From a virus: a DNA stretch of 27,806 nucleotides. Location of the stretch: IMG/VR virus record IMGVR_UViG_3300035156_000131, positions 1 through 27,806 of that record; one strand, 5' to 3'. The first letter of the stretch is position 1; the number at the start of each line of letters is the position of its first letter. Position numbers and translations under genes: made by a program. Positions 6,582-13,340 of this stretch are shown here, one piece after another. Below the pieces are notes generated by a model. It made no database searches. It was not told the DNA's origin and saw nothing but the letters and a program-made list of their open reading frames with translations.

Positions 6582-6965
6582 CTAGGCGGCGTCGCGCACC
6601 TCGGCGACCGCACAGTCCACCCAAGCCACGCCTGCCTGCTTTAGCTCCCTCGCCTTCGCTTCGCTGATACGGAAATGGTTCCCGACACGCAGCATTGGCC
6701 ACTTAGCGCCAAAGTACAGCCAAAGGACATCCCCCATCTGCTGATCGCGCTTAGTCAGCCTGGCCACCGCGCGATCAACCGCGACAGCCCAATCGTCGGT
6801 GATGCAGTAAGACTTCGTCTGGCTAGGCATTGCATCTCGCATCAGTGCGAACATGGGCGAAGCATAGCCAGGCACCCCCGCTCCATCAGTTCTCCACCAT
6901 CCCCACTGCTCAAGCAGGTACTCGGTATCCCCCAACGGACGTCCCAACGGCTTACGAATCATCAT
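6582..6965 (-). CDS. Antitermination protein Q (lambdoid antitermQ family)
   Basis: This 127-residue protein starts at ATG 6965, seven bases after AGGGG. The TTG at 6971 is too close to that site. Recognisable features are LLEQWGWWRTDGAGVPGYASP, MRDAMPSQTKSYCITDDWAVAVDRAVARL, and an HTH-like LWLYFGAKWPMLRVGNHFRISEAKARELKQAGVAWVD. This order is typical of phage Q antiterminators, which load on RNA polymerase at the late promoter and suppress downstream terminators. It is the last gene of the early operon. Two minus-strand terminators follow before the lysis genes. I could not place the late promoter with confidence. Confidence 0.88.
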   Translation of the reverse strand: MMIRKPLGRPLGDTEYLLEQWGWWRTDGAGVPGYASPMFALMRDAMPSQTKSYCITDDWAVAVDRAVARLTKRDQQMGDVLWLYFGAKWPMLRVGNHFRISEAKARELKQAGVAWVDCAVAEVRDAA

Positions 6966-6967
6966 AT

Positions 6968-7282
6968 TCAATCCCCTGTGTAGTTCGATCCGCCGGCGCC
7001 GCGGCGGTTGTTCTTTTCGTATTGTTCGTGAGCGCCGCCCTGGCTATGCCGTGCCCGGTTCAGCTCAGCGGCCATGTGCCGCAGCTTCATGTTCAGTTGT
7101 GGCACCAGGTCTTCCAGTGGCAGCGCATCGCCGGTTGACTGGCAAACCCAGCCCGAGCCATGGCAGGCGGCGCAATCAAGCTGATGGAAAACCCCGCTGA
7201 CGACGCCATTGCCGCGACAGGTGCCGCACCCCATTAGCGGCTTCAATTCCTTGCGGAAGGCAGGGCCGTGGCTGTTTTTCAT
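6968..7282 (-). CDS. Zinc-ribbon (DnaJ-like CxxCxGxG) phage protein
   Basis: This 104-residue protein has two CxxC knuckles, CGTCRGNG (C19, C22) and CAACHGSGW (C37, C40), like half of a DnaJ cysteine-rich domain. A helical, polar C-terminus follows (LEDLVPQLNMKLRHMAAELNRAR). Proteins of this kind precede Q in many Pseudomonas prophages; the role is unknown but metal binding is likely. The ATG overlaps the recombinase stop (ATGA). Its own stop falls three bases before the Q ATG at 6965. Confidence 0.8.
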   Translation of the reverse strand: MKNSHGPAFRKELKPLMGCGTCRGNGVVSGVFHQLDCAACHGSGWVCQSTGDALPLEDLVPQLNMKLRHMAAELNRARHSQGGAHEQYEKNNRRGAGGSNYTGD

Positions 7283-8580
7283 GCTTTTGAAACCTCGCCA
7301 TTCACAATGTTGAAAACAGGCTCGCAGCCCTCGCCGTTCGTGGCTTGCGCTGGGTTTTGCGAATCTTCATATTGGGTGTCTGTCAGGTTGTGAATCGCGT
7401 TCAGGCCGCGCTCATCTAACCAGTTGTGCCACTTCTCCAACGCAGCCAGGCGCTGTGCTCGGGCCTGCGTGTTGATGTAGGTGCTTGCGATCTTGCCCAG
7501 CGAGTGGTTGAGCAGCATCTCGCCGATATGCCCATCGATGCCGAGGTCGGTCCACGCTGTGCGGGCAACCTTGCGCAGGTCATGACTGGTCCACTCGCCC
7601 TGACCTATGCGAGTGAACACTGCGCTCGCCTGCCCCTCGCTCAGTACACGGCCGCGGCGTGACGGGAACAGGTAGATGCCCTCGTACCCACGAGCCAGCT
7701 GGATGGCCCTGTACCGGGTCAGCAGCGCCTTGGCCTGAGCGGTCAACGGAACGCGATGCTCGGTCCGGGTCTTGGTGTTCTCGGCCGGGATGAACCACTC
7801 GCCGTCCGGAATGGAGATGTCCGACCACCGCGACATTCTGGTCTCACCAACACGAGTGCCGTGGCACAGCATCATCAACGCCAACATGGCCTCGCCGGGA
7901 TTGCTCTCGAACAGGCCGGCCAGCATGGGCACCACGTCCGCCAAGTGCCCGCCACGCAACCGGGCCGCCTTGGGCATGATCCGCGCCTTCGTGAAGTCCA
8001 CGAACTTCATCTCGGCCATCGGGTTTTTATCGATCAGACCCAGCTTGTAGGCCTGCAGGAAGGCGACCACCAGCAACACGAACAACTGGTGCACGTAAGA
8101 CAGCGACAGCTCCTGCTGACATGGCCACATCAACTCCCGGTCCAACACGGCGGCGGTAAGGTCCCGCAACGGGATGTGCTCGAGCCTGGGCTTCAGGTGA
8201 CACTTGATGGCGGACTTGGCACCGGCCTTACGTTTCGCCGAAAGTGAGCGGTCGAGGCTCATGCGCTCGCCGTACCATTCGATCAGCTGTCCGCACGTAG
8301 CGAGCTGCCCCACCGCGACGGCAGCTTCTGGATCGTGAAGCAGGCGCTGACGGAGCGCAGGCAACTCGGCGACGATGGTGGCCGCGCTCAGCTCAGGCCA
8401 GCGGGCGATGTGCTTCCAGGCTTTGCCCTTGACCAGATACCAGGAGCCGCGCTGCCTGTCCTGGCCGAAGCGCAGGTACAGGCCCGGGTGCCGCGGGTCG
8501 CGCAGGTCGTGCACGGCGACGTCGGCGGCCTGCCGCCGGATCTCTGCATCGCTGAGTTTCACAGCGCGGGTCTTGCTCAT
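7279..8580 (-). CDS. Second tyrosine recombinase, inside the early operon
   Basis: This 433-residue tyrosine recombinase starts at ATG 8580 (ATGA overlap with the nuclease stop). The catalytic set is complete: Arg243 (CHGTRVGE), Lys270 (NTKTRTEHRVPL), His333 and Arg336 (SHDLRKVART), His359 (LLNHSLGK) and Tyr368 (STYIN). Residues 1-90 resemble the arm/DUF4102-type N-terminus of P4-like integrases (GLYLRFGQDRQRGSWYLVKG). A helical core-binding domain runs to about 190. It is distinct from the tRNA-adjacent integrase at 26383 and is embedded between VRR-NUC and zinc-ribbon genes, so it is expressed with replication genes rather than at the att site. Its substrate is unknown. It could act in concatemer or dimer resolution, or in regulation. 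Confidence 0.9.
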   Translation of the reverse strand: MSKTRAVKLSDAEIRRQAADVAVHDLRDPRHPGLYLRFGQDRQRGSWYLVKGKAWKHIARWPELSAATIVAELPALRQRLLHDPEAAVAVGQLATCGQLIEWYGERMSLDRSLSAKRKAGAKSAIKCHLKPRLEHIPLRDLTAAVLDRELMWPCQQELSLSYVHQLFVLLVVAFLQAYKLGLIDKNPMAEMKFVDFTKARIMPKAARLRGGHLADVVPMLAGLFESNPGEAMLALMMLCHGTRVGETRMSRWSDISIPDGEWFIPAENTKTRTEHRVPLTAQAKALLTRYRAIQLARGYEGIYLFPSRRGRVLSEGQASAVFTRIGQGEWTSHDLRKVARTAWTDLGIDGHIGEMLLNHSLGKIASTYINTQARAQRLAALEKWHNWLDERGLNAIHNLTDTQYEDSQNPAQATNGEGCEPVFNIVNGEVSKA

Positions 8581-8993
8581 GCTGCCACCACGGTCGGAGC
8601 CAAACGGAGATAGGCGCGGATCTGTTCCATCGCGTCGAAGTGGCCCCGGCACACGATCGCCAGATAGCCCTGATCGCTGAGCCGACGGATCCACGCGTGC
8701 TGGCTGGCCGATACCGCCGCGTCGTTCGGCGCCGTTGCCTTGAACTCGAGGTACAGGCCGAAGTAGCCGCCGCGCGCCATGGGCAGCACCAGATCGGGCA
8801 CACCCGCTTTGACGCCCTGCCCCTTCAGCTTGATCGCGACCAGCTTGTGCCGGTGCCCGCCGTTGGGGACGTGGTAGATCAAAGCGGCCACGGCAGGCAG
8901 GCTCAGTTCGAGTTCCTTGATCAGCGCTGCCTGCTCCAGACCTTCTCGGTCGACCGGCTTGGCGCGGGAGGCCTTTGGCTGGAACAACCTCAT
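8577..8993 (-). CDS. VRR-NUC domain nuclease
   Basis: This 138-residue protein matches the VRR-NUC (PD-(D/E)xK) fold: an N-terminal EQAALIKELEL helix, GVPDLVLP supplying the catalytic Asp, and LYLEFKA supplying Glu and Lys. QHAWIRRLSDQGYLAIVCRG follows, the usual closing helix-strand pair. Stand-alone VRR-NUC proteins are frequent in lambdoid replication/recombination blocks and are thought to process branched DNA, probably with the neighbouring recombinase or YbcO-like nuclease. Start and stop both overlap neighbours as ATGA. Confidence 0.9.
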   Translation of the reverse strand: MRLFQPKASRAKPVDREGLEQAALIKELELSLPAVAALIYHVPNGGHRHKLVAIKLKGQGVKAGVPDLVLPMARGGYFGLYLEFKATAPNDAAVSASQHAWIRRLSDQGYLAIVCRGHFDAMEQIRAYLRLAPTVVAA

Positions 8994-9100
8994 TTGGCTG
9001 CGCCTTTCAGGACGCGAGACGAAGAGAACGCGAAGCCGCCGCGACCGTCATGCAGAACCTTGGCAGTGTTCAATAGGTTTTTGAGTTGGGACCAGGTCAT
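8990..9100 (-). CDS. Tiny ORF (36 aa) in the coupled early operon
   Basis: ATG 9100 shares ATGA with the Ead-like gene stop, and its TGA (8992-8990) shares ATGA with the VRR-NUC start. The product is MTWSQLKNLLNTAKVLHDGR followed by GGFAFSSSRVLKGAAK. It is basic and amphipathic. No family is recognised. The exact fit between two coupled genes is the main support; without translation, the downstream nuclease would lose coupling. Confidence 0.6.
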   Translation of the reverse strand: MTWSQLKNLLNTAKVLHDGRGGFAFSSSRVLKGAAK

Positions 9101-9567
9101 GCGCGCGCATCCTTGCTCATGGCGACATCAACCATCACATCCAAATCCTCAAGCCGCGGCGCTGCACCCACAGCGCGATCCGGACTCAACTGAGTCCATT
9201 GGGTGACGCTTATCTCCGGATCTTCTGAGCTTTCGCGGCTCCGGAGCCATTGATACCGCTCGGCATCCTTGCGCAGCGCCTCGTTTTCGGCCTTGAGCTT
9301 TTCAATTTCTTCATAGCGCCGGGCTGCAATGTCGCGCTGGATGTCCAGCTGTAAGAGCGCAACTGATCTTTCGTCGATCAGACCCAGCACTGCGGCAGGG
9401 TTGGCCGCGGCCATGTACCGGGTGTCGATGAGCGTTTGCTCGCTGAAGTCGTCGGCAACCCAGCCATGCTGATGACAGATGGCGGCCGCCCCTTCTGCCT
9501 CGCGGCATTCCCACGGGCCGGGCGTTGCTGATTCAGCCAGGTTTTTCAGGTTCTGAATGGCAGTCAT
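9097..9567 (-). CDS. Ead/Ea22-like protein
   Basis: This 156-residue protein starts NLKNLAESATPGPWECREAEG, the hallmark opening of Ead/Ea22-like phage proteins. DTRYMAAANPAAVLGLIDE follows. A coiled coil runs to about residue 105 (LLQLDIQRDIAARRYEEIE, KLKAENEALRKDAERYQWLR). The Ea22 group is common in lambdoid early regions and dispensable in the lab, with no settled function. It is coupled upstream and downstream by ATGA overlaps. Confidence 0.8.
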   Translation of the reverse strand: MTAIQNLKNLAESATPGPWECREAEGAAAICHQHGWVADDFSEQTLIDTRYMAAANPAAVLGLIDERSVALLQLDIQRDIAARRYEEIEKLKAENEALRKDAERYQWLRSRESSEDPEISVTQWTQLSPDRAVGAAPRLEDLDVMVDVAMSKDARA

Positions 9568-9683
9568 TTGAACAAAACTCCCTGCGGCAACGGCTTCACC
9601 ACCGTCTCAACTCTGTGCCCCGTGCCGACTGCGGCTACCAAGGTGATGGCTGCTATGCAGATCCAGATGCGTGATGCGCTCAT
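9564..9683 (-). CDS. Tiny membrane protein (39 aa)
   Basis: ATG 9683 overlaps the YbcO-like stop (ATGA) and its TGA overlaps the Ead-like start (ATGA). The product has one hydrophobic segment, IWICIAAITLVAAVGTG, then a short polar tail HRVETVVKPLPQGVLFK. This predicts an inner-membrane single-pass or signal-anchor peptide. No family is known to me. Confidence 0.62.
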   Translation of the reverse strand: MSASRIWICIAAITLVAAVGTGHRVETVVKPLPQGVLFK

Positions 9684-9985
9684 GCAGCCACCTTCCCTTC
9701 ACTCAACAGAATGTCGATGGTCCTGACCATGCCTTCCATGTGCATCGTGCGGAGTTCTTCACGGCTGAACTCGGTATTGCGGCGCGCGTCGACGGCGTCA
9801 TGACAGGCAGAGCACGCCCAAGCGGCCTGCAGGTCATGCGGCTTGAGGCCGGTGCCGCAGCGAGTGCCGGCCATGCGCAGGTGAGCCAGCACGGTCGTTT
9901 CCTGGTTGCCGTTGCACACGCCCGGCACACGGATCTGGCAGTCGCGGCCGCGCGCCGCCTTGGTGAACTTCGTCTGCTTGGTCAT
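9680..9985 (-). CDS. YbcO-like / DUF1364 nuclease
   Basis: This 101-residue protein begins MTKQTKFTKAARGRDCQIRV. The ATG at 9985 is fixed by a TGATG overlap with the preceding tiny ORF; a GTG three codons upstream lacks spacing. Motifs are CQIRVPGVCNGN, TVLAHLRMAGTRCGTGLKPHD, AAWACSACHDAVDARR and SREELRTMHMEGMVRT, matching the DUF1364/YbcO family, a phage HNH-like zinc nuclease fold. Members sit in lambdoid nin-type regions and probably process recombination or replication intermediates. Confidence 0.88.
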   Translation of the reverse strand: MTKQTKFTKAARGRDCQIRVPGVCNGNQETTVLAHLRMAGTRCGTGLKPHDLQAAWACSACHDAVDARRNTEFSREELRTMHMEGMVRTIDILLSEGKVAA

Positions 9986-10098
9986 CACATCCACGCCCCG
10001 AATTGAGATTCAACTGGAGGGACAGACCCGTCGTAGCCGGCCCCCATGAAAGCGATGAAGCACATGGCGACATGGACGAGCGCCTTGATCGTTCTCAT
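9985..10098 (-). CDS. Tiny hydrophobic ORF (37 aa)
   Basis: ATG 10098 overlaps the previous stop (ATGA), and TGA 9985-9987 overlaps the YbcO-like start (TGATG). The product is MRTIKALVHVAMCFIAFMGA followed by GYDGSVPPVESQFGAWM: a basic N-terminus, a short hydrophobic segment and a polar tail, like a signal anchor. No recognised family. Support is its exact coupling within the operon. Confidence 0.6.
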   Translation of the reverse strand: MRTIKALVHVAMCFIAFMGAGYDGSVPPVESQFGAWM

Positions 10099-10295
10099 CG
10101 GACGGCCTCCATCAGGTCGACAACTTCAAAGGTGCTGGGCCACATCAACCGGCCAAACGACTCGGCAATGAGCTTGTGCTCGAAGAGCGCGACCGCAGGA
10201 TCGGGAGAATTCGACAAATCCCACTTCGAGGCGCAGGCGTAGACGGCAAACCGGAACGTCTTGGGGTCAGGTCGGGAAAGGCTGGTGTTAGTCAT
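10095..10295 (-). CDS. Hypothetical protein (66 aa)
   Basis: This frame starts at ATG 10295, overlapping the P-like stop (ATGA), and ends in ATGA with the next ORF. Sequence: PDPKTFRFAVYACASKWDLS, then PAVALFEHKLIAESFGRLMWP and a short acidic end. It looks globular, with a possible strand-helix-helix order. I do not recognise the family, though similar short proteins follow the P gene in other Pseudomonas prophages. Confidence 0.7.
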   Translation of the reverse strand: MTNTSLSRPDPKTFRFAVYACASKWDLSNSPDPAVALFEHKLIAESFGRLMWPSTFEVVDLMEAVR

Positions 10296-10948
10296 TGCGC
10301 TGCTCCGGCGCGGCGGGCGCGCAGTTGTGCCAAGGCCTGGTTTCCAATATCGGGTGTGCGCCGGGCTTCGGCGCGCGCCGGCAGAGCCAAGGGCATCGCC
10401 TGCAACGGCAAACCATCGATCATTCGGCGGCAGGTGATCACGTAGTTGCGCTCGAACAGCTTCATGGCCAGCGATGTTTCGAGGCGGTTGAGCGGTTCAA
10501 AGCCGCACTCTTTCGCGGTATGCCAGACGGCCGGATGTGACCACCTGCCCTGCCCGGCCATGGATGGATGAGCATTGCGGCACGCCTCACGGAAAGCCTT
10601 CTCCAGCGAAGGGATGCCGAGCATCTCCGGCGTGGGCTGGCAGAGCTTGATGAACTTGCCAGAGCTCGGTGCGAAGTCCACGCCCAGCGTGCGGCACTGT
10701 TCGATGCCGAAACGGATTTGCTCGATACGGGTAATGTTCTGGGCCATGAAAGCCTTGGTCCAACTTGCCTTGGCAGCACCGATGGCCGCGTTGTCAGGCC
10801 AGGCCTGCTTCCACCCGGGGAAGATCGCCATCAGCTCACGGAACAGCTGGTTGATCACGTGGACGGTCCCAGCGTCGATCTTGAGCGGCACGACCTCGGC
10901 GGACGGGACGTTCGGCAGTTGCTGAATCATGCTCGCTACAGACTTCAT
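10292..10948 (-). CDS. Replication protein P-like (DnaB helicase loader)
   Basis: This 218-residue protein starts at ATG 10948 (TGATG overlap with the O-like stop). Typical features are VINQLFRELMAIFPGWKQAWP near 30-50, WTKAFMAQNITRIEQIRFGIEQCR, FAPSSGKFIKLCQPTPEMLGIPSLEKAFREAC and HPAVWHTAKECGFEPLN. These match the lambda P family, which recruits and loads the host DnaB helicase at the O-bound origin. Adjacency to the O-like gene supports it. The C-terminus is Arg/Ala rich. Confidence 0.9.
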   Translation of the reverse strand: MKSVASMIQQLPNVPSAEVVPLKIDAGTVHVINQLFRELMAIFPGWKQAWPDNAAIGAAKASWTKAFMAQNITRIEQIRFGIEQCRTLGVDFAPSSGKFIKLCQPTPEMLGIPSLEKAFREACRNAHPSMAGQGRWSHPAVWHTAKECGFEPLNRLETSLAMKLFERNYVITCRRMIDGLPLQAMPLALPARAEARRTPDIGNQALAQLRARRAGAAQ

Positions 10949-11739
10949 CAAAGACTCCCCATGTTTTCAGCCCAGCTGGTGTCGTCAAAATCCGGTGCCT
11001 GGCCTTGGCCGGCTGCCTTCACTCGCTCACGCTTGACCCACTGCACCAACCGGTAGCACCAGCCCGGGGACGAATCGACAGTCCCAGGGCGGGCAGCAAA
11101 GAAACCCTTGAACGCTCGAACCGCTGCATCCGGCACTGAGTCTGCTGGGATGCCAGCGATAGCGATCTGGTCGGCCAAGGCTTTGGCGTTCGGCTCCCAA
11201 GCGGCGAACATGGCAAAGCGCTGGTTCGGCGATGGACACTCAGCGGCGGCGAGGTCTTGCTCGGCAATCTCAGCGGCCAAATCGCGCTGCAGCTGCTGCT
11301 CTTCGGTTCCTTGATGGTTAAGTGGTGTATTGGGTGCAGCTGCTGCACCCCGTTCTGCGTTTTCCTGCACCCCGTTCTGCTGTGAGCTGCACCCCGTGCG
11401 GTTATCTGCACCCCGTTCTTTACGGGGTGCAGCATTTGCACCCCGTTTAAGTTGTAGGTCGTACACCACTGGCCGGCGGTCGCGGCGTTCGATGTAGGCA
11501 GCGGCAATCGCTTGATTGCCCTCGGTGATGAAGCCTGCCTTCTCCAGCTCATCCAGTTTCAGGCGGACGGTGCGCTCGGAAAGACCGGTGTCGTCTGACA
11601 GGGTCAGCGCAGAGGGGAAGGCCCCACGGCCGTCGCTACCGGCATAGTTCGCCAGGCACAGCAGCACGTGACGGGCCGCTGGGTTTTCGAGGGAAGCCTT
11701 CGGCAGTGCGAGAGCCCATGACATTGCTTGAACGCTCAC
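10948..11739 (-). CDS. O-like replication initiator with winged helix and internal origin
   Basis: This 263-residue protein has an N-terminal winged helix-turn-helix (RHVLLCLANYAGSDGRGAFPS, LTLSDDTGLSERTVRLKLDE, LEKAGFI, about 24-72). A low-complexity linker rich in Ala/Gln follows (about 97-160). The C-terminal DnaT-like domain has AAWEPNAKALADQIAIAGIPADSV and PGWCYRLVQWVKRERVK. This is lambda O-like organisation: the initiator binds iterons and passes DnaB via P. As in lambda, the iterons lie inside the gene, and here they encode the linker. Upstream overlap is ATGA with the Rha gene. Confidence 0.9.
   Translation of the reverse strand: MSVQAMSWALALPKASLENPAARHVLLCLANYAGSDGRGAFPSALTLSDDTGLSERTVRLKLDELEKAGFITEGNQAIAAAYIERRDRRPVVYDLQLKRGANAAPRKERGADNRTGCSSQQNGVQENAERGAAAAPNTPLNHQGTEEQQLQRDLAAEIAEQDLAAAECPSPNQRFAMFAAWEPNAKALADQIAIAGIPADSVPDAAVRAFKGFFAARPGTVDSSPGWCYRLVQWVKRERVKAAGQGQAPDFDDTSWAENMGSL
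11332..11448. other. Replication origin: iteron array inside the O-like gene
   Basis: TGCACCCCGT occurs as direct copies at 11344, 11366, 11388, 11407 and 11437, with one inverted copy (ACGGGGTGCA) at 11422-11431. The first three are 22 bp apart, about two helical turns. A perfect 9-bp inverted repeat, GGGTGCAGC-T-GCTGCACCC, covers 11332-11350. Placement within the initiator gene parallels lambda ori. The repeats are direct observation; origin function is inference from the family. Confidence 0.85.
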
Positions 11740-12479
11740 TGCGCGGCTCCGATGTTCTTCTCGGCCAAGCGTGCAAGGCCTTTGGGGGTGACGAGGGGTT
11801 GATATGCAGCGCGCTCGAGACCGGTTTCGGTATCAGGCTTCAGTGCGGTCACTTTGTGCTTGAGATAGCCGTCGCGGATGCGAGGCTGCATTGCAATCCA
11901 ACGAGTCGAACCCCCACGGCGGTAGATCCAGCGGTGCGCCTGGAGCCAGTCAAAGAGCTTCGACGGTGCGATGCCAAGCTGCTTTGCCGCGTCGGTGATG
12001 CAGATCGCGCCTTCGGCAGCGGCAAGGCGGCGGATGGCTGCGACCTTAGGTGCTTGAAGTTCGAGCACGCCGAGCAGGCGCTGGGTTTCTTTGGCCTGGT
12101 CGGCGGCGAGCTGGAGCGCCTCGGCGTAATTGGCAGGAATTCGCGGCGCGGCCTGTTCTTCCAGTTCACGCCACCGACGAACAACGACCATGCGCAGTGG
12201 TGCGCTGTAGCCGGTCAACAGGCAGTCGGTGTGCTCACGGTCGAGCTGGTACTCGGTCTGGTTGCGGTTCTGGCCGTCCAGATAGGTACGCTCAAAACTG
12301 AGCGCATCTTTTTTCAGGTCCGACAGCATCGACGCGATGTCGCGCTTGACGTTCTTGTGCTGCTTACCGGTCAGCTCGGCGATCTCGCGAGACGACATGA
12401 CCTGACGCGTCATTACTTGCGGCAGATGGAAAACTGACGAATCAGTCCGGGTATTGATCTGGGGGTTCGTGGTGTGCAT
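11736..12479 (-). CDS. Rha-family regulatory protein with KilA-C antirepressor domain
   Basis: This 247-residue protein starts at ATG 12479, with GAGGT six bases upstream. The Rha domain spans about 15-105 (MSSREIAELTGKQHKNVKRDI, FERTYLDGQNRNQTEYQLDRE, LLTGYSAPLRMVVVRRWREL). The C-terminal antirepressor/KilAC DNA-binding domain spans about 135-235 (ICITDAAKQLGIAPSKLFDWL, QAHRWIYRRGGSTRWIA, TALKPDTETG). Such proteins modulate repressor or host factors early in induction. It is coupled to the O-like gene by ATGA. Confidence 0.9.
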   Translation of the reverse strand: MHTTNPQINTRTDSSVFHLPQVMTRQVMSSREIAELTGKQHKNVKRDIASMLSDLKKDALSFERTYLDGQNRNQTEYQLDREHTDCLLTGYSAPLRMVVVRRWRELEEQAAPRIPANYAEALQLAADQAKETQRLLGVLELQAPKVAAIRRLAAAEGAICITDAAKQLGIAPSKLFDWLQAHRWIYRRGGSTRWIAMQPRIRDGYLKHKVTALKPDTETGLERAAYQPLVTPKGLARLAEKNIGAAQ

Positions 12480-12506
12480 AATCGGACCTCACAAGTGTTG
12501 TTGAAG

Positions 12507-12532
12507 AAGCCGGTCTAGCCACCGGCTTTTTT
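12507..12532 (+). terminator. Hairpin with T-run between CII-like and Rha genes
   Basis: AAGCCGGT and ACCGGCTT pair around CTAGCC, followed by six T on the plus strand. On the minus strand the stem is followed only by CTTCTTC, so it may act as a weak or antitermination-controlled stop of the early operon (tR1-like) and as a true terminator for plus-strand antisense RNA. Structure seen; role uncertain. Confidence 0.55.
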
Positions 12533-12544
12533 ATTGCCCGCGAT

Positions 12545-12967
12545 TTAGGCCGCTTTTAGGGATGCCTTGAGCACGTCCAGCGCCTTCTCTGCCTCGGCGA
12601 TCTCGCGCATGATTCGAGCGCGTTCAATCTGGTCGACGCGGCCGTCGGCCATGGCCCGATGCGTCTCGACAGTGACCTCGGAGATTTCTAGCGCAACGTG
12701 ACTGAGGGCTTGGTGAACATCGATCGGCAACGGCTGATCCTTCGCCACCAGGTCGAAGTTGAAGCCGGCCGCCAGCGCCAGCAGCGGGCGCATGTCCTGG
12801 GTGTGCAGAAGAATCCCGAAGAGGTGCTCGATGGTGAGGTGGTGAGCTGCGTTGTCCGGGTTCGAGCGCTGCAGCAGGCTCACGTGGGCAAGGCACATCT
12901 TCCCGGCCAGCTCCTCAGCGCCGCTCTCCTTCACAGTCGTGTGGCAGGCCCGCAAGAAATCTTCCAT
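12545..12967 (-). CDS. CII-type phage regulator (CP76 family)
   Basis: This 140-residue protein starts MEDFLRACHTTVKESGAEEL, then LAHVSLLQRSNPDNAAHHLT and IEHLFGILLHTQDMRPLLALA. These are the hallmarks of the phage regulatory CII/CP76 family. An alpha-helical C-terminus follows (VTVETHRAMADGRVDQIERA). Members are proposed early regulators of lysogeny; biochemical evidence is limited. GAGGG lies seven bases before the ATG. Located right after cro, as CII is in lambda, it is transcribed from the pR-like promoter. Confidence 0.85.
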   Translation of the reverse strand: MEDFLRACHTTVKESGAEELAGKMCLAHVSLLQRSNPDNAAHHLTIEHLFGILLHTQDMRPLLALAAGFNFDLVAKDQPLPIDVHQALSHVALEISEVTVETHRAMADGRVDQIERARIMREIAEAEKALDVLKASLKAA

Positions 12968-13039
12968 TCGTAAACCCTCAAATTTGTTTCAGTGGCTGCG
13001 TGCCATCACGTATTGCAAGATGTTTCATGTGCCTAGTTG

Positions 13040-13234
13040 CTAAGCGACTGATTTTTGGGAAGGGAACGGCTTGAGCTCATGTGCGCTGTAAGAGCCGTCG
13101 GCCAGCTTGGTCACGTAGACCTGCCGGGCGGCTTTGAGCGCTTTACTGATACCGCCCTGCGACATACGCAAAGCAGCAGCAGCCTTGATCTGGCCGACGC
13201 TCTCGACAAATTCTGTTAGCGGAACGCTGTGCAT
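13040..13234 (-). CDS. cro: Cro-type repressor
   Basis: This 64-residue protein (ATG 13234, with AAGGAGA upstream) contains LTEFVESVGQIKAAAALRMSQGGISKALKAARQVYVTKLADG, a Cro-family helix-turn-helix in which AAALRMSQGGISKAL is the recognition unit. Cro binds the same operators as CI and shuts off repressor synthesis during lytic growth. It is divergent from cI across a 103-bp operator region and is the first gene of the early-right operon. The longer frame start at 13264 is not used: it has no ribosome site. Confidence 0.85.
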   Translation of the reverse strand: MHSVPLTEFVESVGQIKAAAALRMSQGGISKALKAARQVYVTKLADGSYSAHELKPFPSQKSVA

Positions 13235-13265
13235 GCGTTGGTCTCCTTCGATATGCATGCACAAA

Positions 13266-13330
13266 GTATTACCTGCGGTCTTTATTAAGTCAATATCTGC
13301 GGTCTTGGAGCGGCATTACCGGGAGTAATA
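13266..13330. promoter_or_regulatory. OR-like operator array with divergent pR and pRM promoters
   Basis: Three 15-bp sites share the pattern ATTAC-N5-GTAAT. They are O1 ATTACctgcgGTCTT (13268-13282), O2 AATATctgcgGTCTT (13292-13306) and O3 ATTACcgggaGTAAT (13315-13329, perfect arms). Centres are 24 and 23 bp apart. The pR-like promoter on minus has TTGACT (13293-13288), 16 bp and TAATAC (13271-13266); its -10 overlaps O1, and the -35 box (13288-13293) overlaps the edge of O2. On plus, TAATAC at 13325-13330 is a likely pRM -10, overlapping O3. The geometry is lambda-like. Confidence 0.8.
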
Positions 13331-13340
13331 CAGTTCAGTG

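Noticed and set aside
7756-8247. Long plus-strand frames opposite the second recombinase (for example 163 codons)
   Set aside because: Mirror frames of a high-GC coding strand; low-complexity Gln/His/Arg composition and no start signals.
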